Positions 35,910 through 47,650 of a stretch of 64,000 nt of DNA are shown here, piece after piece. The number at the start of each line of letters is the position of its first letter. The first letter of the stretch is position 1. Source of the DNA: Luscinia megarhynchos (Eukaryota; Chordata; Aves; Passeriformes; Turdidae); contig JAPFBE010000013.1 of the NCBI GenBank assembly GCA_034336665.1, forward strand, positions 20,625,056 through 20,689,055, written 5' to 3'. A program made the position numbers and the translations under genes. The notes under the pieces were generated by a model. The model worked only from the letters and a program-made list of their open reading frames with translations, was not told where the DNA came from and ran no database searches.

Positions 35910-36324
35910 TGTCAGTACTGAAAGAACTAAGATTCCCACTGGACAACTCCTAGTTTTTCTACTATTTCAATTGGGATGGCTGCTTTTGATTGAACAGACA
36001 AACATCTATAAAACAGATGAAGTAGCTTCCCCTTAGACTTACAGCTCTGAAGAATATGTATCTAGTGCCATGAAAGCCATACATAACCTATTTTTATTGC
36101 TGTGATTTGGAAACTTAGGTTGGGCTAAGTTCTAATGGGCTGAGGTTCATTGGAAACATTCTAGTAGAAACAGCAGATCTTTCAAGTAAACAGTGTATTC
36201 CCAGTCTTTAATGAGAGACAGCAGTTCCCTCTAAGTGCAGTGGCACTGCAAGGAGCCCAGTCTGTAGAATGCTGGTGCTTTGCACACCAGTTACCAAAGA
36301 CAGGTTCTAATGTTCACAGAGTTG
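35910..36324 (+). other. ILDR1: ILDR1 3' UTR, start
   Basis: AT-rich sequence directly after the ILDR1 stop codon, taken as 3' UTR. I could not fix the polyadenylation site; the first clear AATAAA downstream is at 40511, so UTR length is unknown. Confidence 0.5.
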
Positions 36325-36410
36325 TAAAGTCACAAGAAAGCAGAATAATTTAGATTGGAAAAGGCCTCTGGAGGTCATCTGATCCAGTCCTCTGTGAGCT
36401 CTGTGGGAGG
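36325..36410 (-). mobile_element. Short CR1 3' fragment
   Basis: AATTTAGATTGGAAAAGGCC followed by TCTGGAGGTCATCTGATCCA is the complement of the CR1 3' end. It lies in the ILDR1 3' UTR or just downstream. Confidence 0.7.
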
Positions 36411-39400
36411 AGGCACAACATCTCTCTAAGGCCCTTTGTTGTGCTTCAGAACGTATAATGTTTGTTGCTTCTGCCTGGCTTCCTAACATAGCTGGGACAG
36501 TTGCTTCCCCACTAAGCCTCTCTCCCAAACAGGAGGATCACAGTGTTGGGAGAACGCTGAGTGCCTTAAAAAGGTTTCATTGGCATGTCTGCAAATTGCC
36601 AGCTTTGCTCTTCTTTACTGACTGGAAAAACCTGCTTCACTTTGAGCTTAGATCTTAGTGCCTTAAAAGATACTTGTTCTAGCCTTTCATCCAGACTTGA
36701 ATTTATTTGTAAACTTAAAGGGCTAAATTTACCAAAGTTGGTCCTTTCCTATAGGGACTGAGCAAGTATGACTACTCTCCTTTACACAATGGACCAGAAT
36801 TTCCTTCAGCTCAAGGAAGCATGGTTTTGGTGAATATAACTTGTTCTCTTTTCCATACATTTTATATTCTCCCTTTCCTCTCCATGCCATATACATGCGT
36901 GGGATAAAGGGCTCTGAAGAAGTCCTACAGTTGACATTTTTACTACAGACACTTAAACAAACCCTGCATGTGTGGTGTATCTATCTGGAGCTGGATTGTA
37001 GGGTTTCCTCAGTTCTTACCCTAGAACACCAAATTTCTATGTGCTTTGAGACCAGTTGTGGAGGAGAACTTGTCATTTCTCCTTGATGTGATTAATCCTC
37101 TGTTTTAATTTAAAATGTATGGAGAAGGAGAACCTTTCTGGATGCTGGCTGCTTCCACGGGAAACTGTCCTGCCAGAAGTACTTCTTGGATTTAAGAGAC
37201 TCCATGGTTGGCAAGGAGCTTTTGAAGAATTTTGTGAATTATTTTGTAACCCAGAGGCACTGGAGATTGGCCAGTACCAATGACTGTCTTGCCTAGCTTA
37301 TTTCCCAAATGGTGCCACATGGGACACTTGCTACTTTAATGTTTGTTCTTTAATGTTCTAATTACTGATGTGCTTATGCTTTTCCCTGGAAGACTTGGAG
37401 AGACTTACTTTGTCCACCTCCATTTTTTTCTTTTCTTTGGACAATGATGGGAAACATCACACTTTGAACAAATGGTCCCAGTTGGATATCCAATGCAGTT
37501 GCTGATCAACCCAGGGCTACTCCAGAGTGCTCACCTTCCTACAGTTTCTTGGCTGAACATGCTTATTCATAATTCCAGCCTATGGAGATAAGCCAGGAGG
37601 ACCAACGAGCCTCTCTGGTTCACTTTGTTTCAGAACTGGCGGCCTCCTTTTTGAAGACAGAGAGTTTCTTTACCCACAGCTGATGGGTCTCACAAAATTT
37701 TTTTTTAAAGAGCTAGAAGAGTAACTCCAATGTTTGAATTCAGGAAAGGAGGGCTGCAATTAGCATAGTACTTCTCTGCATTAGGCCCAGATTGATCAAG
37801 GTGAATTGACCCATGAGTCACATTTGAAATATAGGGAACTGTGTTTGCAGAGCTTGCAAAGCTAGGATCATTCTTTAATCTATTAGCCACTGTCTGGAAT
37901 ATTTTTTTCTAATTTTATGATATGCTTAGGATTTTATGAGCCAGCTTTTTTTATGATGGACTGGTATTTTTATTAGTTAAGATGCGTTTATGATGACTGC
38001 AATGACAGAAAATTATATGGAGCCGCTTCTTTCAAAAGTAGCAACCAGTTTTTACATTAGCTTTACCCTGACTTTTAGCAGATAGACAGGGCCCTGCAGA
38101 TTCTACCCTTGGAAGCTGAATTGGTAACTTGGAATTTGACTCTCTCCTTGTGCCTCCAATAGGTTCATTCATTCATGGGCTCATACATCATGCATGACAA
38201 CTTTTTCCTGTCCTAGCCATAATGTCCAGGCTTCAGGAAAGGGCTGCCTCTTTCTCCATCAAAGAGTTGAGGCTATTTGAGACATGTGGTGAGATCCCAA
38301 GATAGTTGCATGGAAGGAGTTCACTTTCCTTCACATTCAAGTGTGTACAAGCAAACACATACCCAGCAAGTCTTCCCAAGAGCAAGAAGCCCCTCGCACT
38401 GCAAGAAAACCAAGATGATTGTCTCTGTAACAGGAACAGCTGTTGGAGCTGCTGGAGTATGAGCATGCTAACAGCAGATGTGGTGCTTTTTTATCTCCAT
38501 CCTATGAAGGAGCCCTCCATCTTTATTTGTCCTGTAGTCCCCATAATTGAGCTAGGGTGACTAATTGTAGATTTGTGAACACAATTCACAAATTGTGAAA
38601 TCTGAAGGGTTTTATGTATATTGTAGTGGATTTCCTCTTCAGTCACTTTGTTCATGTTTATAGAAACATTAAACAAAACTCTTCAGGGAAAATTGATCAT
38701 ATCTCCATGTTAATTCTGTAACTTCTTAAATTGTGACAGAAGTAGATTGGGTGATCCAGCAGGGAAGCAGAAATGATACCAGGCTTACTGGTTTGCAAAC
38801 CACTGTGGTTCATAAAGCACCAGTTGGTGGGCTGTGAAGTAACGACAAAGGAAATCTGTCTTTGTGTGCTTCTTCAACTGCAAGCAGACAGAAAAGTGGG
38901 AAGGAAATAGACTCTGCTTTGGGTGCTTATTTCTGATTTTAATTGGCCGTATATGAAACCCATTGTGTTTGTATGGCACAAAACAATATGGACCCTTTTC
39001 CAGTAAGATCACAGGGTCTTTGACTTTTTAAGAGAGAGAGAGCTCCAATAGAGCACACTGAAAGAAATAACAGCAGGAAATATCCTAGCTTCGTTCTTTC
39101 TAAATTTCTATTTATTCATGCTTAATTTTTTAGCCATTCCAGAGAGCTGGTGTTCATATGTCAGCCTATTCATGATGGAAAAATTTGAATATTTCACATA
39201 TGGGAATTATTCCTCTTTTAGATTTTTGTTTTCTTGTTCTTGCCAGAAGAACAAGGAATATACCTTACTCCCAAAGAATGAATCTTCTGTCTCAGATAAA
39301 GTGCCTTCAAAGCCAGCGGTGTTACCCTAATTTAAAATAATGTAATGAGTAAATGGCCATGCCATGCAGGGCCAGATAAGGTAACCCATGCTACAGTCAG

Positions 39401-40778
39401 CTGCTTTCTACCTCAGAACAGAGATGCATAAGAGAGATAAAGAATCGTGTAATTTTTCTTTGATTAAGAAAGTACTTTGCAACATCTGGCTTTCTTGCTT
39501 ATTTGCAGAGCACCCTGCCATTCTGGAATGCCATTCCAGGAATGGGGGGCAAGGGCTGCTTCTGTGCAATCATTGATCTGGTCTTGGCAAGTGCTTGTTT
39601 GGCACTAGAAAGTGCTGAAATGCCCAGTTGGTATCTCTGGGATTGTATTCATGATACCACTGCCTAAAGTTAGGCTGACTTCAGGGCCGGGGAGCTTGCC
39701 TTGTGTGATAACAGCCACAATGCAAAGCTCTTCAGCAGTATGAATTACCACAAAGGGCAGCTAAGTCCCTTCTGTTACTACCTCCTGCAGCACATCAGTT
39801 TAAAACACCCACTTAAGAGCCTCCCATTTGTGGACCTGACATTAGAAAGAAATTACACTTGAGTTATCTTAAATTAAACCCTCCAAATAATGACTGCTCA
39901 TTCCTATTTCTACTAAGTTTTAATGCCTATGATGCGCCTTGTGCTGGTCTTCTGAATGTTATTCCAGCTGTAAAAGAAGATGATAAATGTGTAGATTCTC
40001 TTCAATGACTGTCAAATATCTAATTGAAATATAAGAGAACTTTCAACCTGTTGCTCTAGTGTGTTCTTCCTAGACCACAAATTAGTGTTTGCACCAGAAG
40101 TGGAACTGAAAAGTCTCTGTTCTTATTTCTCAAGTTAACCTTTTTACACATCAGTAAGAATCTTCCATTAGTTATTTGGGGGATTTTTTTGGACAAAAAT
40201 GCAAAATTGTTTGCTTGCATATGGGATTTAATTTTTTCTTATTTTGGGAGACTTTTTTTTCTTATTTTTCTAAGAAAAAAGATCATTTGGATCAATATCT
40301 AGAGAGTGGAAAAATGTCTGAAAACCACTGGCAGCCCTCTTCAATTATGTACTCACTGTATCTTGGCTGCCATGTCTGTAAAATGAGAACACTTAGTGTT
40401 TGGTTCTAAAGCACTTGGAGCACCATGAGAGGTCCTCTAGAAATCTTGTTTGGTTGATAAATGAAGGTACTGGTTGAGCTTTTTACACTTCCCACATGTG
40501 AGAGTCACCTAATAAATAAGTGGTTGACATAGAATGGAAATCTGTTGAGTCTCACACAGTAGGCCTGATTTCTGTCCTCCCCATTCCTCCATCTGATGTC
40601 CTTTGTGGTTCAGCATTGCAGCCTTTTTGTCTCTTGCCCCTGACTGCACATGCCAAACACAGGTGACAGAAGCTACTGAAGACCCAAGGGGCACTTCGAA
40701 CAATTGTAGGGAAAGCATTCCCTACAGCAGCAATGCAGCTACTTTCTGACTGGGACTGGGGAGCCTTGGGAGGTGTCA
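36411..40778. other. ILDR1 3' UTR or intergenic; no gene recognised
   Basis: AT-rich sequence with only short chance frames. I found no exon pair, RNA gene or repeat I could name. AATAAA at 40511-40516 is a possible distal ILDR1 polyadenylation signal. Confidence 0.4.
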
Positions 40779-41180
40779 CCATAGAATCTTAAGAATGGTT
40801 TGCATAGGATAGGACCTTACAAGATCATCTCATCCACCCTGCCCCTTAGGTAGGGACACCTTCCACTAGACCAGGTTGCTCAAAGCTCCATCCAAGCTGG
40901 CCTTGAACACTTCCAGTGTCCACAGTTTCTCTGAGCAAGCTGTTGCAGTGTCACCACCCTCACAGTAAAGAATTCTTCTTTTCATCCAATCTAAATCTAC
41001 CCTCTTTCAATTTAAACCTGTTTCCCTTTCTCCTGTCAACACAAGCCTTGGTCATGTCTTTGTGTTTCTTATAAGAACCCTTTAAGTATTGAAAAAATGC
41101 AATGAAATCTCCCTGGAGCTGGATGTTTCTCCTGATAAGTTTTGACACTGTCTCAGGTGTATTCTCATCTACTCAACCTG
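40779..41180 (-). mobile_element. CR1 LINE fragment upstream of APOV1
   Basis: Antisense CR1 text: ACAAGATCATCTCATCCACC, GGGACACCTTCCACTAGACC, CAAGCTGGCCTTGAACACTT, AAATCTACCCTCTTTCA. It ends about 0.3 kb before the APOV1 oestrogen response element. Confidence 0.93.
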
Positions 41181-41481
41181 TGCAAAAAGAGTTGGTCACA
41201 GGGAAACAAGTGTGACAGGGGTACTCACTTCTGTACACCATTTGGTTAATATATTTGCTGTAAATGGAGGGGAAACTGGTTTAACAGCTGCAGGTAAGTG
41301 CCAACTGTCAGAGCAGTTGGGGTTAGAGAACAGAAAGAGTGGGAGCAAAATTTAGCCCAACTCTAGCTACTACTAATGTGGGGTTTGGTCAGGTTATGGA
41401 AGGGGCCTCTATGACATGGTTATCTGCAAAAGTAGGGGGACTCAGTGACCCAGAAGCTGCCTTCCACATCACTTGGGCTCA

Positions 41482-41494
41482 GGTCAGATTGACC
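41482..41494 (+). promoter_or_regulatory. Perfect palindromic oestrogen response element (APOV1)
   Basis: GGTCAGATTGACC is an exact match to the consensus GGTCAnnnTGACC. It lies about 170-180 bp before the predicted APOV1 transcription start near 41660. The chicken apoVLDL-II gene is strongly induced by oestrogen in liver through elements about 180 bp upstream, so position and sequence agree. Confidence 0.85.
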
Positions 41495-41598
41495 CTCCAT
41501 TACCAAATCTCAATAACAGGTCCAGAGTCCTCCACAGCTTCTTGCCTGTCCCACTGAGCTGGATGTGCTTGCAAAAGAGCAAATGGGGAAACAAAGCA

Positions 41599-41611
41599 GG
41601 ACCTTTGACCC
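41599..41611 (+). promoter_or_regulatory. DR1-type nuclear receptor site (COUP-TF/HNF4-like) in APOV1 promoter
   Basis: GGACCTTTGACCC closely resembles the COUP-TF/HNF4 direct repeat TGACCTTTGACCC, about 50-60 bp upstream of the predicted start. Liver apolipoprotein promoters commonly carry such a site. Function is inferred. Confidence 0.55.
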
Positions 41612-41622
41612 CTTGCTATCAC

Positions 41623-41640
41623 TATATTAGCTCTGCATAA
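41623..41640 (+). promoter_or_regulatory. Candidate TATA region of APOV1
   Basis: TATATTA at about 41624 and CATAAA at about 41636 lie 25-35 bp before the predicted start near 41660. Either could act as the TATA element. Confidence 0.45.
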
Positions 41641-41659
41641 ATGCCAGGATCTCATAAGC

Positions 41660-41701
41660 ACCTACCTCAGCTTGGACTGAGAAAGAGAGAAAGCAGAACA
41701 G
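41660..41701 (+). other. APOV1: APOV1 exon 1 (predicted, non-coding)
   Basis: A short leader ending AGCAGAACAG before a strong GTAAGA donor at 41702. Spliced to exon 2 at 43136 it makes a 1.43-kb first intron, like the chicken gene, which has a non-coding first exon. The 5' edge is estimated from TATA spacing. Confidence 0.5.
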
Positions 41702-43135
41702 GTAAGAGCTGAACTCTCTGTTCTGGGTGGCATGGACTTTGTGACTAGTGTATCTAGATCATAGACAAATTAGTGGAGGTAGTCTTCTCTTTTGCCTCAT
41801 CTCCTCCTACTGCAAACCAAAGTGTGAGTCTTCCTCGCACTCCATAGCCAGGAATGGTGCTGAAACAGAGAGGGATGGGAGTACCTGGGGTGACCTGCTC
41901 TGATGCTGAGTGATGGATGCTTCATAAGACATTCATAGGAGGATCAAGCCCATGGTGGGAATTGCAGAATTTCAGTGTTGGGAGATACATGAGATACGTA
42001 AGCCTTTGCTGGGTGCCTTAACCATAGGAGCTGCAGGTTCTAAAGTGGGTAAGAGCACCTGTTCATGCTCCTGGGAAGTAAATTTCTGCCTTTTGTACAC
42101 AGAGAGAAACTGGCTCTGGGATTAAAAATCAAGGAAGGGTAATAAAGGAGCAACTGTGCAAACATCCAGTTAACTGGAAGCTTTTGGAGGTAATCTGTGC
42201 ACAGAAGGAAATAAAAATGGATGGAAATCTCTTTACTGTGGGATAAGACAGAACATTGACTTATGACTACCTGATACAGGATTTAGCAAAGCATTCACAT
42301 ACAATAGACTTTCAGCCTATTTTGCCATTTCAGTTCCTATGTTCAGTATTTTCTTCATGTTGCTCTGAGTGATGCAGCCCTCTAATTTGGGGCATGAATC
42401 AATTTTTATTTCTAAACACCTTTTTAAGTGTGGTGTGTTTGAAAGCTTGTTTAGATGTAATATCATATCTTCAATATACCAAGTAGCAAATTTTCAATTC
42501 TCCAATTCCGACTTTTTTAAAAGACAAAAGTAAAGGAGGTCAGGTGAAGGTAAATTTTGCACTCACTCTCTTTTGGGAACTTGTTCTGCTTGGTCTGCTG
42601 CATTAATCCCAGAGTGAAAAAGACAAGGGAACCTAGTTAGAGACTTGGGACTTTCCTCAGCTGAAGCAAGACAAAGTACTCAAATCACAGGGTCACTAAG
42701 ATGATCATTGTATGTGACATACTAACTAGCACAATGCTCTTTAGAGCCATTTACCAATACAAAGCAAATTAAGAAATCCCACAATATGAATTTTTCAGTG
42801 GTACTTAAGCATGGAGGAAACCTATTCTGACCTCTGGCAGAGGTTTGCTCATGTGCTGAAAGCAAAGGAGTTTAGCTCTCATATAAAAGAACTAGCTTTA
42901 ACTGTCCATATTTCTTTGAGCTCTGAAAGTTTTAATTGTGGATATTTGTGATTAGACAAATAAGAGGGCACCTTCATTTTATACTGCCTTTTCCTCACTT
43001 CTTCAGAGGAAATGCATCATGATTTTCTATTCTTGTCTTCATTTATTGGTTAGGTTTGTTGCAAAAACCTAGTGTTAAACCAACATGTTTTATTTCTCTG
43101 AAAACAACCCAAACATTGTATGCTGATTCCTGCAG

Positions 43136-43233
43136 GTCTCTCTGTGTAGAGAGTAGAACTGGTACTCAAACCATGCTGCAATCCAGGGCATTGGTGATAG
43201 CTCTGATTCTGCTCCTTAGCAGCACTCTCCCTG
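43136..43233 (+). CDS. APOV1: APOV1 exon 2 (5' UTR end and signal peptide)
   Basis: Acceptor GATTCCTGCAG, then 37 nt of leader, ATG at 43173, and 20 codons ending SSTLP plus one base at a GTAAGT donor. The coding part is 43173-43233. Confidence 0.88.
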
Positions 43234-44481
43234 GTAAGTCTGAAAAGCTTTGCTGTTTGCCTGAGACAAAGCTCAGCTCTACAGGTTCTCATGCATCGTG
43301 AAGTAAGACTGAAGCACAATAATTCAGTTGAAGACCAAGAATACACAGTGCTTGACAGTGTGGAACAAGTCAGTAGAGAACTGGCATGAAAACTGCCCAT
43401 GTTTTGTGCAGAGATACTCTGCCATGGAAGGTCTATGACTTAGATACCCATGACTGGGTGAAGAGGGGGTGCTGAATGCTGTAGAGTGAATTCTGGGAGA
43501 GGTTCTGAATCTCAGAATTTCAAATATCTTCCCCTGCACCTGGGGGAAGACACCAGAGACACTAGTGACATGAGAAGCCTCATGGGGTTTTGCCTTTTTT
43601 CACAGAAGTGCAGTCAAAATCCATCTTTGAGAAAGACCGTCGTGACTTGCTGGCCATCCCTGAGGCTATTGCATCTTACTGTTATGAAACATTTAACAAG
43701 GTGTCTCCTAAAGTCAGTCAGTTCTTGTTGGATACTGTCCAGAGTCCAACAGTTATTGCGGCCAGGTATGGAAAGCTTGTCTGTACTAACCCTCCAATAT
43801 GCATGTGTGAAAAGGGAGAGGGAGGTGTGGGAGAGATTAATCAACTATCTATATGGGAAGATCAGAGGAGAAATTAATCAGCAACCAAAGCCTGATGTAC
43901 CAAGGGAGCAAGGTGCTGGAAGGTGGGGTGAGGTGGTACCGTCTCCTGTGAGCTCTTCCCAGGGAGGCACATTGTACATGACAATATTCACACGGATGGC
44001 TGGTACTGCTCTTTATCCATGGGTAGTGAGGGAAGAGGCTGCTGGCTGGTGGGAAATCAGCTCCTCTGGAAGGGTATTGCAGTGCTGTGAGGGGCTGAGT
44101 ACTCAGTGTGCCAAGATCACTTGGTGCAAATCACAGAACTGGCTCTGGGTGTGCATATGTCTTGCTCAAGTAGGGGAATGAATTTCCTCACAAAAGGAAA
44201 AGCATGATCACCCTGCAGACAGTTTCATGTAAATCATGGCACACATGTACTTCCTATTCTTGTCTTCTGAGGAAATCCCCTCTAGGACTGCCAAGGAGCT
44301 CTGCAGAGTGGTAACTACAGAAGATGGGGATTACCCTCACATACTTGCATATCTTACCACATACTCTTTTGTCTCCTGCAGACAGAGAATCGCCAAAGAA
44401 GCAACTAAAATCAGTATAATGTTTGAACAGCTGATTGAAAAAATAAAGACCATGTGGTACACAAGAGTCCTAGGCTATTAG
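43173..44481 (+). CDS. APOV1: APOV1, apovitellenin-1 (apoVLDL-II), complete
   Basis: A small secreted apolipoprotein of the laying female's VLDL that blocks lipoprotein lipase so intact VLDL reaches the yolk. Coding exons 43173-43233, 43606-43765 and 44382-44481 join in phase (321 nt) to 106 residues, the same length as chicken. Signal peptide about 1-24 (MLQSRALVIALILLLSSTLP), mature start at KSIFEKDRRDLLAIPE, amphipathic helical body (YETFNKVSPKVSQFLLD), and C-terminus YTRVLGY, the family signature. Chicken has Cys before YTKVLGY that forms a disulfide dimer; here that position is Trp99 and the only mature Cys is Cys46 (ASYCYE). Upstream are an oestrogen response element and a DR1 site; AATAAA follows at 44739. 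The gene indicates an egg-laying sauropsid and, with CR1, a bird. Confidence 0.95.
43606..43765 (+). CDS. APOV1: APOV1 exon 3
   Basis: 160 bp, enters in phase 1 and leaves in phase 2. It encodes VQSKSIFEKDRRDLLAIPEA ... VQSPTVIAA. Acceptor TTTTTTCACAG, donor GTATGG. Confidence 0.95.
44382..44481 (+). CDS. APOV1: APOV1 exon 4 (C-terminus)
   Basis: 100 bp of coding sequence to TAG. It encodes QRIAKEATKISIMFEQLIEK ... MWYTRVLGY, after a TCTCCTGCAG acceptor. Confidence 0.95.
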
Positions 44482-44762
44482 CCAAATGAAGACAAGCCAG
44501 TGTTTCCTGATGTGTGTAACACCCTGCAGTGTTCTCTTTCCCCCTGCCCCTCTCACGGACCATGATCAGTCAAAGACCAAAAGATGGAAGGCATCTCCTG
44601 AAGGCATCTGCTGAAGCCTCTCCGGAAAAAAAAATCAAGCGGCTGGGCACGGAGAAGGCAATATAGAGATTGTAGAGTTCTTCCGTAGCCAAATCTTGAA
44701 AATTAATTCCTCCTGAATGGCTTGGTCATTGCCCCTCTAATAAAAACAATGTTGGTTGTTAC
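44482..44762 (+). terminator. APOV1: APOV1 3' UTR with polyadenylation signal
   Basis: AATAAA at 44739-44744, about 260 bp after the stop, followed by a GTTGGTTGTT GT-rich stretch. Cleavage is expected near 44760. Confidence 0.75.
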
Positions 44763-47640
44763 ACTTCCTTAAGTTTCTTATTTGTATTAACCATTATGGG
44801 ATCTGACTCACCCTGGCATCCCATTCTGCTAAGAATGTAATTGTGATTCACAAGAAGTTTTTGCAGGCAATGCTAACAAACGCTGAGTGTTCAGGCACTT
44901 TTAACTAAGCTCACATTCTTCTTGGGTGGAGGAAGCACTACCTGAGCATCTTTCAGAGTAGCCACAATTGATTGTGTAACTGATTGTGCTCCTTGGTTAG
45001 GTAGGAAGCGAGTAGGTGCACCTGTATCGTGAAGCTGAAGATTTCAGATAATTTGGGAAAACATGTGCCAGTAAATTAAACTGTCCATCAACCTAAACAG
45101 GGCTTTGGAAGTGTGTTTCATTGGCCAGCCAGAGAGGCTACTGAATGAGCTTTTTAAAAGGAGAAATGAGTGGAGAAGTGCTCAGTATCTTGACCAGTTT
45201 ATGAGAGGGACACCTATGCCCAGCGCTGTGCATGAAGACCTGACAGGTCCTCATTAGTCCTGTGTAACTGCATCAGCCCAGATGTCCACACTGGACAAAG
45301 AAATCCATCTTCTTTCTCATTAAGCAAGCAGAAGCAAGTAGGCAATTTTTCTGAAATCACAGTGGGAGATAGTGGCATAGGCTAAAGCAAGCCCATTATT
45401 TTGTTGGTTTGTTTTGTTTCTTTAATTATCAGTCAGATCAGCTATAAGCTTGCACTTAGCCACTTGCCTGGAATAAAAGCCCCAAATTTTCCGTTTTCTT
45501 TGTCCCAGCAGCTCAGTATGCAATTACAACAAAATCAGTGTCCCCATGCAGAACAGCAAGTTGTTCCATCTCCAGTGGCTTCACCACTTCTGCAGAGCCC
45601 TTTTGCAGGTTATTCATTGCTGCTTGTTTTCCTTAGGCAGTTTGCTCTGGCCACAATGAACAAACATGCATATTATGTAAACGCACTAGTATTTAGGAGG
45701 AGATTCAGAAAGGCAGAAGTTTCGGCTGATAAGAACAGCAAGAACATTTACCACATGAAAAAGAGAGGACCTTTAGCTCTTTTGCTACAGGGATGATTTC
45801 CTTCCTTCTTGTTTTGCATGTGTCTGTTCAATTTTCTTTCCCCCTAAATAATCACTTTTAAGGAGAAGCCCTGCAACTTAAATCCTATCTTATCCCAAGG
45901 AAAAATTCAGCATTCTGAATTTTCTCAGAATAGAGCTTGTTTTTCTGGCATTTCAAAAGTATTTCTTTCTGAAAGAGCAAAAGTCATGAGTTATATGAAA
46001 GAGCCTAATATTCTCTTAAGAATTTGGTTTCCTGGAAATTGGTGCTTCAGCCTTTGCAATCTATTTGCATGCACTGACAAAAAGAGTAGAAAAAGGTTTG
46101 GAAAGTATAGGGGTCCTCACGTTGCATTTTGAGCCTATTGTGTGACTTCACCAATGCAACACACTGGCATTTCTGTATTGTATCACTGCCCAGCTGGAGC
46201 AGCGCAGTAGCTGTATGAATTCTGTGCTAAAACTTAACAAAGTCGACATTTTGTTAAGTACACTTAATTATATCCTTTTGCTTCTTTTCAATGTAACCTC
46301 CAGAAAATCCAAGGCAGACGAATCCTGATTAGCAGTTTGATGTCTGATTTTAGCAGATGAACAAAACAGAATCAGACTGCAGATTTCTCTGTTCATTTGT
46401 AATCAATGTCCTGATCTGTAAGTAGTTATCTATGCATTTTTACACTTGAGAAAAATAAGTAGAAAACCTTCCAGGTAGTTAATCTCTTGTACGATCTGTG
46501 ACCTGGGGCAACCTATGAAGAGCAAACTAGACAACCTTCCACTGCCATTTCTACCCCTGATGTTACTGGCATCCTTTGAGACAGAATCTAGCAGCTGAGA
46601 CAGCATTCAAGCTGGGATTGGGTAGAGGAAAAAAAATATTTTTATCCCAAAAAGGACCCTGGGGCAAATTCATGGGACATGTAATGAGAGAGCTTTTTTA
46701 TATCTCAATGTTAAAATATTTCATATCTACTCTCAATTTTCAATTGGAATAAACCGGTTAATCTGTAATTTCTTTTTAAAATATGTACAGAAATCACTTC
46801 CTATGTGATGTCTGTTGCAGAGTTCACTGAGTGCTTCAAGATTCTTGGAGAGGCTTTGTATGTGAAGCATTAGTTACAGTGAGATTCATGTCATAGAAAC
46901 TTTCTTGCTGAATAATTATAATTTAACTTTTCAGATTTGGAAAAGCTTGTGGTGCAACTGGTTCAACTGAGTCAATTAAAATGAAATCTTAAGAAATGTC
47001 AGGTTTCTGTTGTTTCTGAGGTGGGGAAATAACCCTTCAGGTGTTCATGACTTCTGCAAAAAAACACCCTTTCTTGGAAAGTATTTGTTATGCTGGGTAC
47101 TTTGTACCATTTTCAGTGGCTCAGAGTTTTGATGGCTTTTACACTTCCTAGCTCCCCTCATCTCTTTAACACTTGGAAAAATTAATGCTAAGAGAACACA
47201 TGTTTCGGGCTCCGTGCTGCTTTGAGCAGTGGTTGCTGCCTTTGTCGACGAACAGCCCAAGTCCTTCGGCACCAGAAAGTCCAGCGCAGGATGTTTGAGA
47301 AGGCAAGGACTGGAAAAAGTCTTGTAAAATATTTGAAACCTATGGCTGGTACTCACGCCTACACACATTCTATCTGAGGGTACTGCAGCTTTTGTCCTCT
47401 GGTGAGGACCGTGCGGGCAGGCACAACGAGGCGAAGGAGCAAGCTCAGATGCCAGACGCGCACTATGGCACAGCCATCGTTCTGAAGGTTCTGCCCTTCC
47501 CCAGGAATTTCGGCAAAGAGGCTTTTCCAGATTTTAAACGTAAACGCCAAAACCACAAAGGGGGCGCTTGTGTGTGCTTGTGGGTACGTGAAGTCAGTAA
47601 GGAACAAAAGACACAGGGATGCAGCGGGTGGCTGCTGGGC
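44763..47640. other. Intergenic, AT-rich; no gene recognised
   Basis: Only short frames. A 131-codon plus-strand frame at 45401-45796 has no family I recognise and no splice support. Confidence 0.45.
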
Positions 47641-47650
47641 AGCGCTCCCT

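Noticed and set aside
45401..45796. 131-codon plus-strand frame downstream of APOV1.
   Set aside because: No domain, signal peptide or homologue recognised; no promoter or splice evidence.
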